The notes under the pieces: model-generated
Told to the model about the DNA's origin: nothing
The model's database searches: none
Seen by the model: the letters and a program-made list of their open reading frames with translations, nothing else
Translations under genes and position numbers: made by a program
Origin: Anammoximicrobium sp032229885
GTDB taxonomy: Bacteria; Planctomycetota; Planctomycetia; Pirellulales; Pirellulaceae
Assembly: GCA_032229885.1 (NCBI GenBank)
Contig: JAVYAJ010000018.1
Location: 1 to 14,235 of the forward strand
Direction of reading: 5' to 3'
DNA: 14,235 bases
In this document: piece by piece, positions 1 through 8,300 of the stretch
Layout of the letters: the number at the start of each line of letters is the position of its first letter
How positions within the stretch are numbered: position 1 is the stretch's first letter

Positions 1-174
1 CTACGTTGGTGATGGCCTTCGGCCAACACGCCTCCTGTCGTCTGTGATGCGCCACAGTCATGCAATACCACTTCCACCTAACGCGGTCTAGTGCCAGAAA
101 CACAAAAGTGTAGTGTACAGACCAGTGGACAAGATGCGCGCACGGTGCGCGCATGATACGAACAAAGACTCTAT
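1..174 (+). repeat. Dispersed 162-bp palindromic element, copy 1 (with 12 bp of shared 5' flank)
   Basis: The core runs 13-174 and aligns without a gap to 5174-5335 (24 differences in 162, counted by hand) and to 10429-10590. It opens with a TGGCC-TTC-GGCCA hairpin (13-25) and carries a near-perfect inverted repeat of 10-bp arms around one base (ATGCGCGCAC at 134-143, GTGCGCGCAT at 145-154). The similarity stops abruptly after GACTCTA. The 12 bases before the core also match copy 4, where a CCTGGGGC palindrome precedes them, so the window edge probably cuts a longer repeat island. No open frame is conserved between copies, so it is not protein-coding. It could be a non-autonomous mobile element, a REP/BIME-like unit or a structured RNA. 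Confidence 0.85.
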
Positions 175-633
175 TGGTGTGCGCCAGTGGCTTTGCCCAT
201 GCCACCTGCCGATCTCGGCAAGAAAAAGAAATGGCTCAGCCGTCGGGGGAACGGCTGAGCCATCGGGGCAGTAGCGGCCCGGGGCAAACGCGGGGGGTGG
301 GTGGGGCGAGTGCTCAGGGCGACTCGTTTTCCGATCTGCCACGGGCTTGGGGGTGTTGATGAGAAGCTCATCGCGGATGTCATCCGCCGACTAATGCATC
401 GACCAGGAAGATTCGTCTCAAGCATGGATTCTGGTTCTGACCGCAGAGGCGACACATTCGGCAAACTCGAGTGCGCAGTCGCCAACCTAGCATTCGGACA
501 CGGACAACGCTGTGGACGGAACACGACACGCCCCTGGGCTCACAATTCCTTGCCCGCCGCGTAGCGTATGAATCCGGGCAGATGTACAATCGGCTCGGTC
601 GTCGCCCATAAAAAAAAGTCCGGAGAACTGGAT
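175..633. other. Non-coding leader region upstream of the DUF2339 gene
   Basis: I see no convincing gene in these 459 bases. The region holds a strong hairpin at 231-263, described separately, and two adjacent short palindromes at 358-372 (GATGAG/CTCATC) and 373-387 (GCGGATG/CATCCGC). An open + frame from 301 to 564 and a short minus frame from 493 down to 380 exist, but neither has a ribosome binding site or a recognisable family. The promoter of the gene at 634 should lie here; I could not pick a convincing -35/-10 pair. Confidence 0.5.
220..263 (-). terminator. Intrinsic (rho-independent) terminator reading on the minus strand
   Basis: A perfect inverted repeat has 13-bp arms (ATGGCTCAGCCGT at 231-243 and ACGGCTGAGCCAT at 251-263) and a 7-base loop. 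On the + strand it is preceded by an A-rich run (220-230), so on the minus strand the hairpin is followed directly by a U-rich tract (TTCTTTTTCTT). That is the classical intrinsic terminator layout. On the + strand no U-run follows, so it should not stop + transcription well. No solid minus-strand gene lies to its right, so what it terminates is unclear. Confidence 0.65.
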
Positions 634-2595
634 GTGGAGGAGTCTCTCCTCGCGCTGCTCGCAATTACCCTGCTGATCGCGTTGGTTCTGACGCCCATCG
701 TGGCCTTGATTCTGGCCCTCGTGTTGTATCGGCGCGTCGACGAGCTGCGTGCGCGTATTGCGTGGCTCGAGACCACGGGCCCGCGGCGTCCGGAAACGGA
801 CACCTCCGCAACCATCGTTCAAGCGACGCTCGTCGATGCGCACGACTGGTCCGTGGGCGACGCTGCTGCGCAGGCGGTTGTCGCTCGTGACAGGCCAATC
901 GTAGAGCCTGGGCAGTCTGCGGCAGAAGCTCTTGTTGACGCAGATTCTGGGGCCGTGGATTCTGCGGCGTCGGCCGCACGGCCAGTGTTGCCGGCTCGAT
1001 TCGCAGCTTCGATCAATTGGGAACAGGCGATCGGCCGCTTTGGTTTGGGCTGGATGGCGGTCGTACTGCTGGTGTTCGGAACGGCGTTTTTTCTGCGGTA
1101 TGCGTACGAGAATGGCTGGGTTGGCCCGCTGGGCCGCGTGGCCACCGGGCTCGTGGCGGGCGTGCTGCTGGCCTTGGCGGGCGGGCGTTACCATCGACGC
1201 GGCTGGCGCGCGTTCTCTCAGATGTTGTCAGCCGCGGGCGTAGTCGTGTTGTTCTTGTCCGTGTACAGCTCGTTCGGCTTTTACCACTTGGCGCCGCAGC
1301 AGGTCGCCGCCGCGTTTCTGTTAGTCATCGTCCTCGAATCCGCGTTGCTGGCGGTGGCCTATAACGCTCCGACCTTGGCGTGGACATCGTTGCTGGGCGG
1401 TTTGTTGATCCCCATCCTCATGCAATCCGATACGGACCGATACCAGTCGTTGTTCACCTACCTGACCGTGCTGGATGTCGGCGTCGTCGCGATCGCCCTG
1501 TGGCGGCATTGGGCGGGGTTGGCCGCAGCGGCCTTGCTGGGGACGCACGGCCTGTTTTGGCTGTGGTATGCGGGGAATTATCATCCGGAAAAGTTCGCCT
1601 GGACGGTCGGATTCCAACTGACGATCTTCGGCTTGTTCGTCTTGCACAGTCTGATTGCCCACGTGCTGCGACCCAGGGTCGCCAGTCGAGAAGACCTGGT
1701 GCGGATGTTGCTGAACGCCGCCTTGGGGTTCGGCGCCATCTACATCCTGATGCGGCCCGCGTATCGCGATTGGCTGGGCATGGTCGCGATCGACGCGGCG
1801 ATTTTCTATACCGTCCTGGGACGGATCATGCTGGCGCGACGTCCGGCGGACAGCCCGCAATTGCTGACCGTCCTAGCGGCTGCGGTCGGATTCATCGCTT
1901 TGGCGCTGCCGATCCAAGCCCGCGCAGAATGGATCGCATTGGGCTGGGCCGTTCTAGCAGCCGCGCTGTGGTGCTTTGGGCTGCGAATTCGCGCCCCAAC
2001 GCTGCGGGCGATGGCCGCGGCGATCGGCGTCCTGGCGATCGGCCGCCTCGTGCTGCTGGATACGCCGACGCGAGGATTCGAGTTGGCCTTGCCGGTGTTC
2101 AACCGCTACGCCGCGCCCGCGTTGGGGGTTGTTGTCTGCCTGTTCGCGTCCGTTACGGTCGCGCGTCGATTCTGGTCGGCGTTGGGCGGGTTCGAGCGCA
2201 CACTGGTCGGCTCGGCCGGCATCGTAGGTGTGTTGCTGCTGTGGTTCGTCCTGTCGATCGACGTGAATCGCTATTTTGTGGAGTTGACCAGCGAACAAAC
2301 GACCGACGAGCTAGCCATCAAGACTCGCTGGTTGGGACAGGTGGCGCTGTCCGCGTTCTGGGCGATCTATGCCTTGGGCGTTTTAGCCTTCGGTTTCGTC
2401 CGCAGTCTGCCAGCGGTTCGTTGGACGGCTTTGTTCATCTTTGCGGTGACGGTCGGTAAGGTGTTCTTGTTGGACATGGCGGATCTGAAAGACCTTTATC
2501 GCATTCTGGCGTTCTTCATCCTGGCGATTCTTTTAGGGCTGGCGGGCTGGACGTATCAGCAGATCCAAACGGATCGTCAAACGCGAGAGTCATAG
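634..2595 (+). CDS. DUF2339 family polytopic inner-membrane protein
   Basis: This encodes a 653-residue integral membrane protein of the DUF2339 family, whose biochemical role is unknown. The start chosen is GTG 634, because GGAG at 622-625 sits 8 bases upstream and the product then begins MEESLLALL. An in-frame ATG at 568 would add 22 residues but has no ribosome binding site. A first membrane segment (about residues 4-30) is followed by a short coiled-coil-like charged stretch and a polar, Ala-rich linker to about residue 125. The family signature follows (NWEQAIGRFGLGWMAVVLL from residue 128, then FFLRYAYENGWVGPLGR). Many further hydrophobic segments fill the rest, roughly sixteen by eye. 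The C-terminus has the typical KVFLLDMADLKDLYRI motif (from about residue 609) before the last helix. The DUF3999 gene starts 4 bases after its stop, so the two are almost certainly cotranscribed. Family assignment is firm; function is not inferable. Confidence 0.92.
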   Translation: MEESLLALLAITLLIALVLTPIVALILALVLYRRVDELRARIAWLETTGPRRPETDTSATIVQATLVDAHDWSVGDAAAQAVVARDRPIVEPGQSAAEALVDADSGAVDSAASAARPVLPARFAASINWEQAIGRFGLGWMAVVLLVFGTAFFLRYAYENGWVGPLGRVATGLVAGVLLALAGGRYHRRGWRAFSQMLSAAGVVVLFLSVYSSFGFYHLAPQQVAAAFLLVIVLESALLAVAYNAPTLAWTSLLGGLLIPILMQSDTDRYQSLFTYLTVLDVGVVAIALWRHWAGLAAAALLGTHGLFWLWYAGNYHPEKFAWTVGFQLTIFGLFVLHSLIAHVLRPRVASREDLVRMLLNAALGFGAIYILMRPAYRDWLGMVAIDAAIFYTVLGRIMLARRPADSPQLLTVLAAAVGFIALALPIQARAEWIALGWAVLAAALWCFGLRIRAPTLRAMAAAIGVLAIGRLVLLDTPTRGFELALPVFNRYAAPALGVVVCLFASVTVARRFWSALGGFERTLVGSAGIVGVLLLWFVLSIDVNRYFVELTSEQTTDELAIKTRWLGQVALSAFWAIYALGVLAFGFVRSLPAVRWTALFIFAVTVGKVFLLDMADLKDLYRILAFFILAILLGLAGWTYQQIQTDRQTRES

Positions 2596-2599
2596 GATT

Positions 2600-4147
2600 A
2601 TGAATAGACGTGCATGGGGGCGAGCGGTGGATTCAAGTTGGCCTTGGCAGCCCGCGCGGCGAATCGCCCCGACGAACGATGCGGCGGGCGCGAGGCCGTC
2701 TAGTGATCATCTGCCGACGCGGACAGAAGCGGGGCGAAGCGCAACGAGCCGTCCGGCGAAGTTGGCGTTTTTTTGGTTTCGCGTCGTCCGTTGGGCTTGC
2801 GCGGCCGCGATGTTGGTCGGCGTCGGCGTCGGTCCGCGCGGATGGGCCGCGGGTTCGGACGCTGCGTCGGGCAAGACACCGAGCAGGGCATCGTCCGGCG
2901 AGCCGGTGGTCGCTTGGAAGTACTTCGCCGATGTGCCCGCGGCGCCGGGCAAGGCGGCGCTGGTCGATTTTGTCGTGCCCGCGGCCGTGTTCGACGTCGC
3001 GCGGATGGACCTCGGCGATCTGCGGCTGCGCGACGCGGCCGGCCGCGATGTTCCCTATGCCTTGCGAATCCTCAACGACGTCGATACGACCGAAGTGGTC
3101 CCGACCCACGAATTCAACCGCGTTCCTGGGCCGGCGGGGGCCAGCCGGCTGACGCTGGATCTGGGCGCGAAGGCCATCGAGCATAACGAAGTCGAGATCC
3201 AGACGCCCGGCAAGAACTTTCGCCGTCGCGTGGTGCTCGAGGGCAGCGATGACGACAATACATGGAGCCAACTGACGGAGCGCGAGGTGGTGCGTTTTCC
3301 CGCCGAGCCGGAACCGTTCGTCGTCAAGACGTTGACCTACACCCCCAGCCGTCATCGCTATCTGCGGATGACCGTCGATCGCGACCCACAGCGCGATGCC
3401 GAGGCGATTGCAATCGGCCCGGTCATCGTCCGCCGTCGCGTGAAGTTGCCCGGCGAGCTGGACGTGCGCCGCGTCCCGTTTGGTGATCGCGAGGCCACCC
3501 GCGCCGAAGGCGGACCGGGGTCGCGGTGGATCATCGATCTGCAAGGGCGCGACGTGCCGGTCGATCGCCTGCTGGTGACGGTCGGCGACGACGAGTTCGC
3601 CAGGAATTATGTCATCGAGGCCGGTGGGCCCGTCGAGTCGAGCGAACGATTTACGTACGTGGCCAGCGGCCTGTGGCAACGCCGCGCGGGCGAGCCGCCG
3701 CGCGAGCTGATCGCCGAATTCACGGGCGAGGTTCGGGCCACTCGTCTTAGGCTGACAATTACGGACAACGAGAATCCGCCCCTCCGCCTAGAATCCGTTC
3801 GCGCCGCCGCCGCCGCGCGCGTCGTCATCGCCCGCCGCGCGGACGCGGCGGCCGAGGTGCGGCGGCTGTATTATGGCAACCCCAAGGCCGAACCGCCGAA
3901 CTACGATTTTGCCCGCAACTTGCCCGAGCGTCTGGTCCCGCCACCCGACCGCGCACAGCTCGGCGCGCCGCACGAAAATCCGACTTACCAGCCCGAACCC
4001 CTGCCGCTGACCGAGCGTCTGCCCTGGCTGATCTACGTGCTGTTGTCGGCCGCCGTCTGCGTGCTGGCGGTGTTGATCGCGAACCTGGCCCGCGCCGCCA
4101 TCCGCGTCGCCGATCGGTCGGAGGCGGCCGTCGACAGCGGCTCGTAA
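2600..4147 (+). CDS. DUF3999 family exported, C-terminally membrane-anchored protein
   Basis: This encodes a 515-residue protein of the DUF3999 family, of unknown function and commonly found next to DUF2339 genes as here. The first ~55 residues are polar and Arg/Pro-rich and look unlike a normal start. The signal-peptide-like hydrophobic stretch (about residues 56-83, ending GPRGWAAG) comes after them, so true translation may begin further in, for example at TTG 2762. A mature beta-rich ectodomain follows from about residue 108 (YFADVPAAPGKAALVDF). It contains discoidin/F5-8C-like strands and the family motif LYYGNPKAEPPNYDF at about 423-437. A single transmembrane helix lies at about 474-500 (LPWLIYVLLSAAVCVLAVLI), followed by a short basic tail. 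The likely topology is a periplasmic domain tethered by the C-terminal helix. The 4-base spacing from the upstream gene suggests translational coupling and a shared complex (inference). Confidence 0.9.
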   Translation: MNRRAWGRAVDSSWPWQPARRIAPTNDAAGARPSSDHLPTRTEAGRSATSRPAKLAFFWFRVVRWACAAAMLVGVGVGPRGWAAGSDAASGKTPSRASSGEPVVAWKYFADVPAAPGKAALVDFVVPAAVFDVARMDLGDLRLRDAAGRDVPYALRILNDVDTTEVVPTHEFNRVPGPAGASRLTLDLGAKAIEHNEVEIQTPGKNFRRRVVLEGSDDDNTWSQLTEREVVRFPAEPEPFVVKTLTYTPSRHRYLRMTVDRDPQRDAEAIAIGPVIVRRRVKLPGELDVRRVPFGDREATRAEGGPGSRWIIDLQGRDVPVDRLLVTVGDDEFARNYVIEAGGPVESSERFTYVASGLWQRRAGEPPRELIAEFTGEVRATRLRLTITDNENPPLRLESVRAAAAARVVIARRADAAAEVRRLYYGNPKAEPPNYDFARNLPERLVPPPDRAQLGAPHENPTYQPEPLPLTERLPWLIYVLLSAAVCVLAVLIANLARAAIRVADRSEAAVDSGS

Positions 4148-4911
4148 GGCTCCGGTTCGATGAGAGCATCCGACGCCCGGATACACTGTCGGTCCGCCCG
4201 CCCAGACTCCTAGCCCGGCCCTCGTCGTTATACCTGGGCGACTCAGAACGGCACTTTGTGGAGCGGGCTTCGGCCTCCGTTTGCCGCACGTCGCGTAGTA
4301 TTCGACTGGTCACTGTGAGCCGCGCACGGTACATACTTATTTTCCCCGGCGTCGAGCAACGGTCGCGCCCGGCCCGAACGCGCACCATGCGGCGGCCAAG
4401 TCCGTCATCCTCGAAGCGCACAATCACAACATGGAGCTGGCCCCTCACCAACCGTGAAGTCGCCAGGAACATCCTGTACGCCGCCCGCCACAAACCAAGC
4501 GCTGCCGGTGCGCCGATCGTCGCCCGGAAACATCCCGGCGACCACGATGGCCGGTTGGAATGCGATCCTTCAGGCCCTGACCGCTTGCGGCACGGAGACC
4601 GCCGTCTGAATCGCGGCGATCAACGGCACGCGCGCGTGAGCCGTTTTTCTTGCCTTCGGAACTGCGGCGCGGACGCCGATCGCGTTTATACCGAGTGCAG
4701 GTAAGAATGGCCTCGCGAACATCAGGTTCCGGATGACAAAGGCGAACTGAAGTCCGCCGTGCCAAGTGCCATTTCGAGGCGCGCGAAGTATATCGTGCTG
4801 CGAGTTTGGGGCTCCTTGTGTTTCTGACGTCTCGGTTGCGGATGCCGTGAAGAACGTTTATGCTTAACCATCCCTGGCTCTCCCGGTGGCTTTGGTGTTG
4901 TGAGAAACTCA
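4148..4911. other. Intergenic stretch without an identifiable gene
   Basis: I find no gene with a ribosome binding site or recognisable domain in these ~760 bases. Base composition shifts between GC-rich blocks and a more balanced stretch near 4690-4900. Open frames on both strands are short, Arg/Ser/Pro-rich and do not agree with one another. A short + frame ending at about 4456 (containing KSVILEAHNHNMELAPHQP) looks somewhat protein-like and could be the decayed remnant of a gene, but I cannot name it. There is a weak ATCCG/CGGAT hairpin just downstream of the DUF3999 stop, with no U-run. Confidence 0.45.
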
Positions 4912-5009
4912 CCTAACGCGGGCTAGTGCCCGCAACCCAACAGCGTACTGTATAGACCGGTGTACCGGATGCGCGCACGGCGCGCGCCTGCTACGGACTA
5001 AGACTTCAA
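4912..5009 (+). repeat. Dispersed 162-bp element, copy 2 (3' 98 bp only)
   Basis: This stretch aligns without gaps to the last 98 bases of copy 3 (11 differences, counted by hand). It starts at CCTAACGCGGG and ends at the same sharp 3' boundary (...CTAAGACTTCAA). The 5' part of the element, with the TGGCC/GGCCA hairpin, is missing. The GCGCGC hairpin is kept, with the same one-base deviation as copy 3. Confidence 0.8.
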
Positions 5010-5084
5010 CGGCCAATAGCAGGCGGTCGGGCAGCCCCGTTTGGACGCTGAATCTGTTTGGCCGAAGGCCTCCGATCATCGTAG

Positions 5085-5103
5085 CCTGGGGCAACGCCCC
5101 AGG
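5085..5103. repeat. CCTGGGGC/GCCCCAGG palindrome
   Basis: CCTGGGGCAACGCCCCAGG has perfect 8-bp arms around the loop AAC. The same palindrome in inverted orientation (loop GTT) occurs at 10398-10416. It sits between a GTTTGGCCGAAGGCC unit (about 5057-5071) and the start of copy 3, so it is one module of a repeat mosaic. Confidence 0.8.
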
Positions 5104-5116
5104 GATGGCGCCGCGC

Positions 5117-5335
5117 GCGTGCCTCTGTTGGCCGAAGGCCATATTCATGCGGGCGGCGGTGACACGTTGATGATGGCCTTCGGCCAACACGGTTGCTGTC
5201 GTCTGTGCTGCGCAGCAGTCATGCAATACCAATGTTGCCTAACGCGGGTTAGTGCCAGCAACCCAAAAGTGTACTGTATAGACCGGTGTACAAGCTGCGC
5301 GCACGGCGCGCGCATGATACGGACTAAGACTCTAA
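5117..5335 (+). repeat. Dispersed palindromic element, copy 3, long form (57-bp 5' module + 162-bp core)
   Basis: The core (5174-5335) matches copy 4 at 142 of 162 positions with no gap. The 57 bases before it (5117-5173, with GTTGGCCGAAGGCC) match 10304-10360. Inverted repeats in order: TGGCC/GGCCA (5174-5186), TGCTGCGCAGCA (about 5206-5217, a perfect palindrome), GGGTT/AACCC (5246-5264), TGTAT/GTACA, and the GCGCGC hairpin. The 3' end lies 27 bases before the ATG of the large LamG gene, so that gene's promoter or leader must overlap or lie inside the element. Confidence 0.85.
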
Positions 5336-5350
5336 AGTGCAGGCGCCAAC

Positions 5351-5355
5351 AGGAG
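5351..5355 (+). promoter_or_regulatory. Ribosome binding site of the large LamG gene
   Basis: AGGAG lies 7 bases before ATG 5363. It fixes this start and shows that the coding region begins just outside the repeat element. Confidence 0.7.
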
Positions 5356-5362
5356 CCCACCG

Positions 5363-8300
5363 ATGAACGCCCTCGTTCGCCCGATCGCCAAAATGTTCGT
5401 CTCGCCCCGAGCACGCAGCGCGCCGAGCGCGGGTGTTGTGGCGTTGGGATTGATCTCGTTGGGTTTGGCCGGGTTGGCGGCGCCGTCCGTGGCCTGTGCC
5501 GCGGCGCCGGACCTGTTGGGTTCTTGGCGGTTCGACGAAGGCCACGGCGACGTTGCCGAGGACGCCTCTGGAAACGGATACACGGCGGAGCTGTTCGGTG
5601 CTGATTGGGCGCGGGGCGATTTTGGGACCGCGCTCCACTTGCGCGGCGGCGACTCGTGCGCCGTCATTCCCCAGTTGGACGGACTGGACGGCTCGAACGA
5701 GCTGTCGGTCGAGGCGTGGGTCATGTGGGAAGCGGGCGGACAGTATCCGAATATCCTGACCGGCGGGCAGTGGAGCCCCGGCGGATGGCTGATCTTCGTG
5801 GCCGACAAAACGTGCTCGTTCCGGATGGGCCGCCCGGGCGCCGCCGCCGATGGCCAGACGCCGCCTTGGAGCGAAACCTCGGCGACGCTGGTTCCCGCAA
5901 TCGAGTTCGGACGATGGTATCACTTGTCCGCCACGTTCAAGCGTCCCCAGATTATCACCTATGTCGACGGGCGGAAGGTGGGCGCCGCCACATGGGACTA
6001 CCCGGTGGGCTACAAGGGCGACGTGCGCGTCGGCCAATGGAACGGCGCGGTTTCGCACCAGGGGCTGATCGACGAGCTGAAGATCTATCGGCGGGCCTTG
6101 TCGGCCGAGGAGATCGCGGCCGAGTACGCGGCCACAGCCAAGGGTCGCGCGGGCGTCCAGCGCGTCGTCTATCGCACCGCGCCGGCGACTTCGCCATCGG
6201 CCGGGACGCTCGAGAACCGCGTGACGAAGCTCGAGTTCGACGTGCGAGGGCGGCTGACCGCGTTGATCGAGAAACGCTCGGGGCAGAACCTGTTGACCAC
6301 AACGGCGCCCCTGGCCACGCTGCAAGCCAAGGGCCGGACGCTGAACCCCACCGCGTGCGAGCTGGTCGACGGCCAACTGCGGCTGCGTTTCGGCAGCGCG
6401 GCACGGGCCGCGGTCACGGTGGCCGCGGCTGACCAATATCTGGTCTTCGAGGTTGCGGCGGTCGAGGGGGACGAGATCGATTCGTTCACCTTCCTTGCCT
6501 TGCCGATCCGGGCGGGAAAATACTGGAGCAATACCTCGGGCGCGGTGTCGGACGACGACTGGGGCGTGTGCCTGCGGGAACTGAATTCCCAGGCCGAGGT
6601 CCACGTGGGCGGCCCCCGCGCTCGGCTCTGGGCGGTCAGCAGCGCCAACTATGGCTTGGTCGGCGCTAAGGCGGGTTTGGTGGTCGCGCCCGCGGACGAG
6701 CTTCGCGCGGGGCTGCTGGCGATGGTGGAAAAAGAGAATCTGCCGCAATCGTCCCTGGGCGGGCCCCGAGCCCTAGACGCGGAGGGCATCCGCGGCTCGT
6801 ACCTGTTTACGCATCCTTCGGAGCGCGGCGTCGAGCGCTGGATCGATCTGGCCAAGCGAGGCGGCTTCACCCATCTGCACTTCGATGGCTGGTACAAGTC
6901 GCTGGGCCACTACGAACCGAACCCGCGCCTGTTCCCCAGTGGGATCGAGGGCATGAAATCGATGGTGGCCAAGGTTCACGCCGCCGGTTTGCGAGCCGGC
7001 ATGCACACGCTGACCGGCTGTATCCAAACCAACGACCCCTGGGTCACGCCGGTGCCCGACACGCGGTTGGCGGCCGACGCCACCTACACGCTGGCCGCCG
7101 ACATGGACGAGACGGCCGACACCATCCCGATCAACGAGATGCCCCAGGCGCACGACGTGATCTGGAGCTATTCGGGGCGGGGCAACGCGATCCGAATCGG
7201 CGAAGAGATCATCCAGTATGCGGCGATCTCCCGCGAGCCGCCCTATGCGTTCCTGAAATGCACGCGAGGAGCGTTCAACACCAAGCCGTCGGCTCACCGC
7301 CGCGGCGAGGCGGCCGACCACCTCCGCCAGATCTACCTGGCTTTCTATCCGGACGAACGGACGACGCTGGTGGGCGAGGTCGCCGACGCGATCGCCCACG
7401 TGTACAACGAGTGCGAGTTCGACCAGATCTATATGGACGGCGCCGAGGGCATGGGCAGCCTCCACGCGATCCAGGCCATGCGCAACGCCATCTACCAGCG
7501 GCTGCGGCGGCCCGCCGTGGTTGAGGCGAGCTGCTGGGACCACTGGAGCTGGTACTACCACTCGCGGATCGGCGCGTGGGATCATCCCCAATGGGGCCTG
7601 AAGCCGTTCACCGATCTGCACTGCGCCAGCATCGTCGATTATCGCCGCGGAGCGCTGCTGCAAGCGCAACTGGGTTGGTGGGTGGTTCTGGGGCCGAGCC
7701 CGTCCAGCCGCGCGGAAACGCCCGACGAGATGGAGTATTTCTGCGCTAAGACCCTGGCGTTCGACGCCCCCAGCTCGACCCAAGGGATCGGCTCGCCCGC
7801 GGCCCCAGCCAACGCCCGGATGCAGGAATACCTGACCATGGCGGGCTGGTACGAGCGGCTGCGTCTGGCCAATTACTTCGCGGAATCGGTCAAGGAGCAA
7901 CTGCGCCAGCCCGGCAAGGATTTCCATCTGGTGCAGACCGCCGACGGGCATTGGCAACTGCTGCCCACGGACTATGCAGCGCACAAATCCAGCGGCCTGG
8001 ACGACGGATCGGCCGCGTGGTCGGTCGCCAATCCGTATGCCGCGCAATCCTTGAAGCTGCGGCTGGAGGCGTTGTATTCGGTCGAACCCTACGACGCGGC
8101 CAGCGGCGTGCTCGTCGCCGACGCCTCGAGCGTGGACCGGTTTACGGTGCGGCGAACCGCCAGCGGCGTGACACAAGCCTTCGAGCGTTCGACCGACCAA
8201 GTCAAGACCGGCGAGGCCAGCCTGCGGTACAGCGCGACCAACACCGGCTCGTCGCGCTCCGGCGCCTGGGCGCACGTGGGGATGCGTTTCGAAGCGCCCT

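Noticed and set aside
42..56. tRNA or known riboswitch within the repeated element
   Set aside because: Its hairpins do not form a cloverleaf, and I recognise no riboswitch consensus.
1..174. CRISPR array or phage attachment site made of the repeated elements
   Set aside because: Copies are 162 bp, kilobases apart and diverged, with no spacers, cas genes, integrase or tRNA nearby.
301..564. 87-residue + strand open frame before the DUF2339 gene
   Set aside because: It has a GTG start without a ribosome binding site and no recognisable domain, and it spans the two back-to-back palindromes. It is probably chance in GC-rich DNA.
568..633. ATG 568 as start of the DUF2339 gene
   Set aside because: It has no ribosome binding site, and the extra 22 residues look like translated leader. 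GTG 634 has GGAG at the right distance and gives a family-like N-terminus. It cannot be excluded.
4445..4912. 155-residue minus-strand open frame
   Set aside because: It is Arg/Ser-rich with no family features and no ribosome binding site, and a competing + frame overlaps it. It is not supported.
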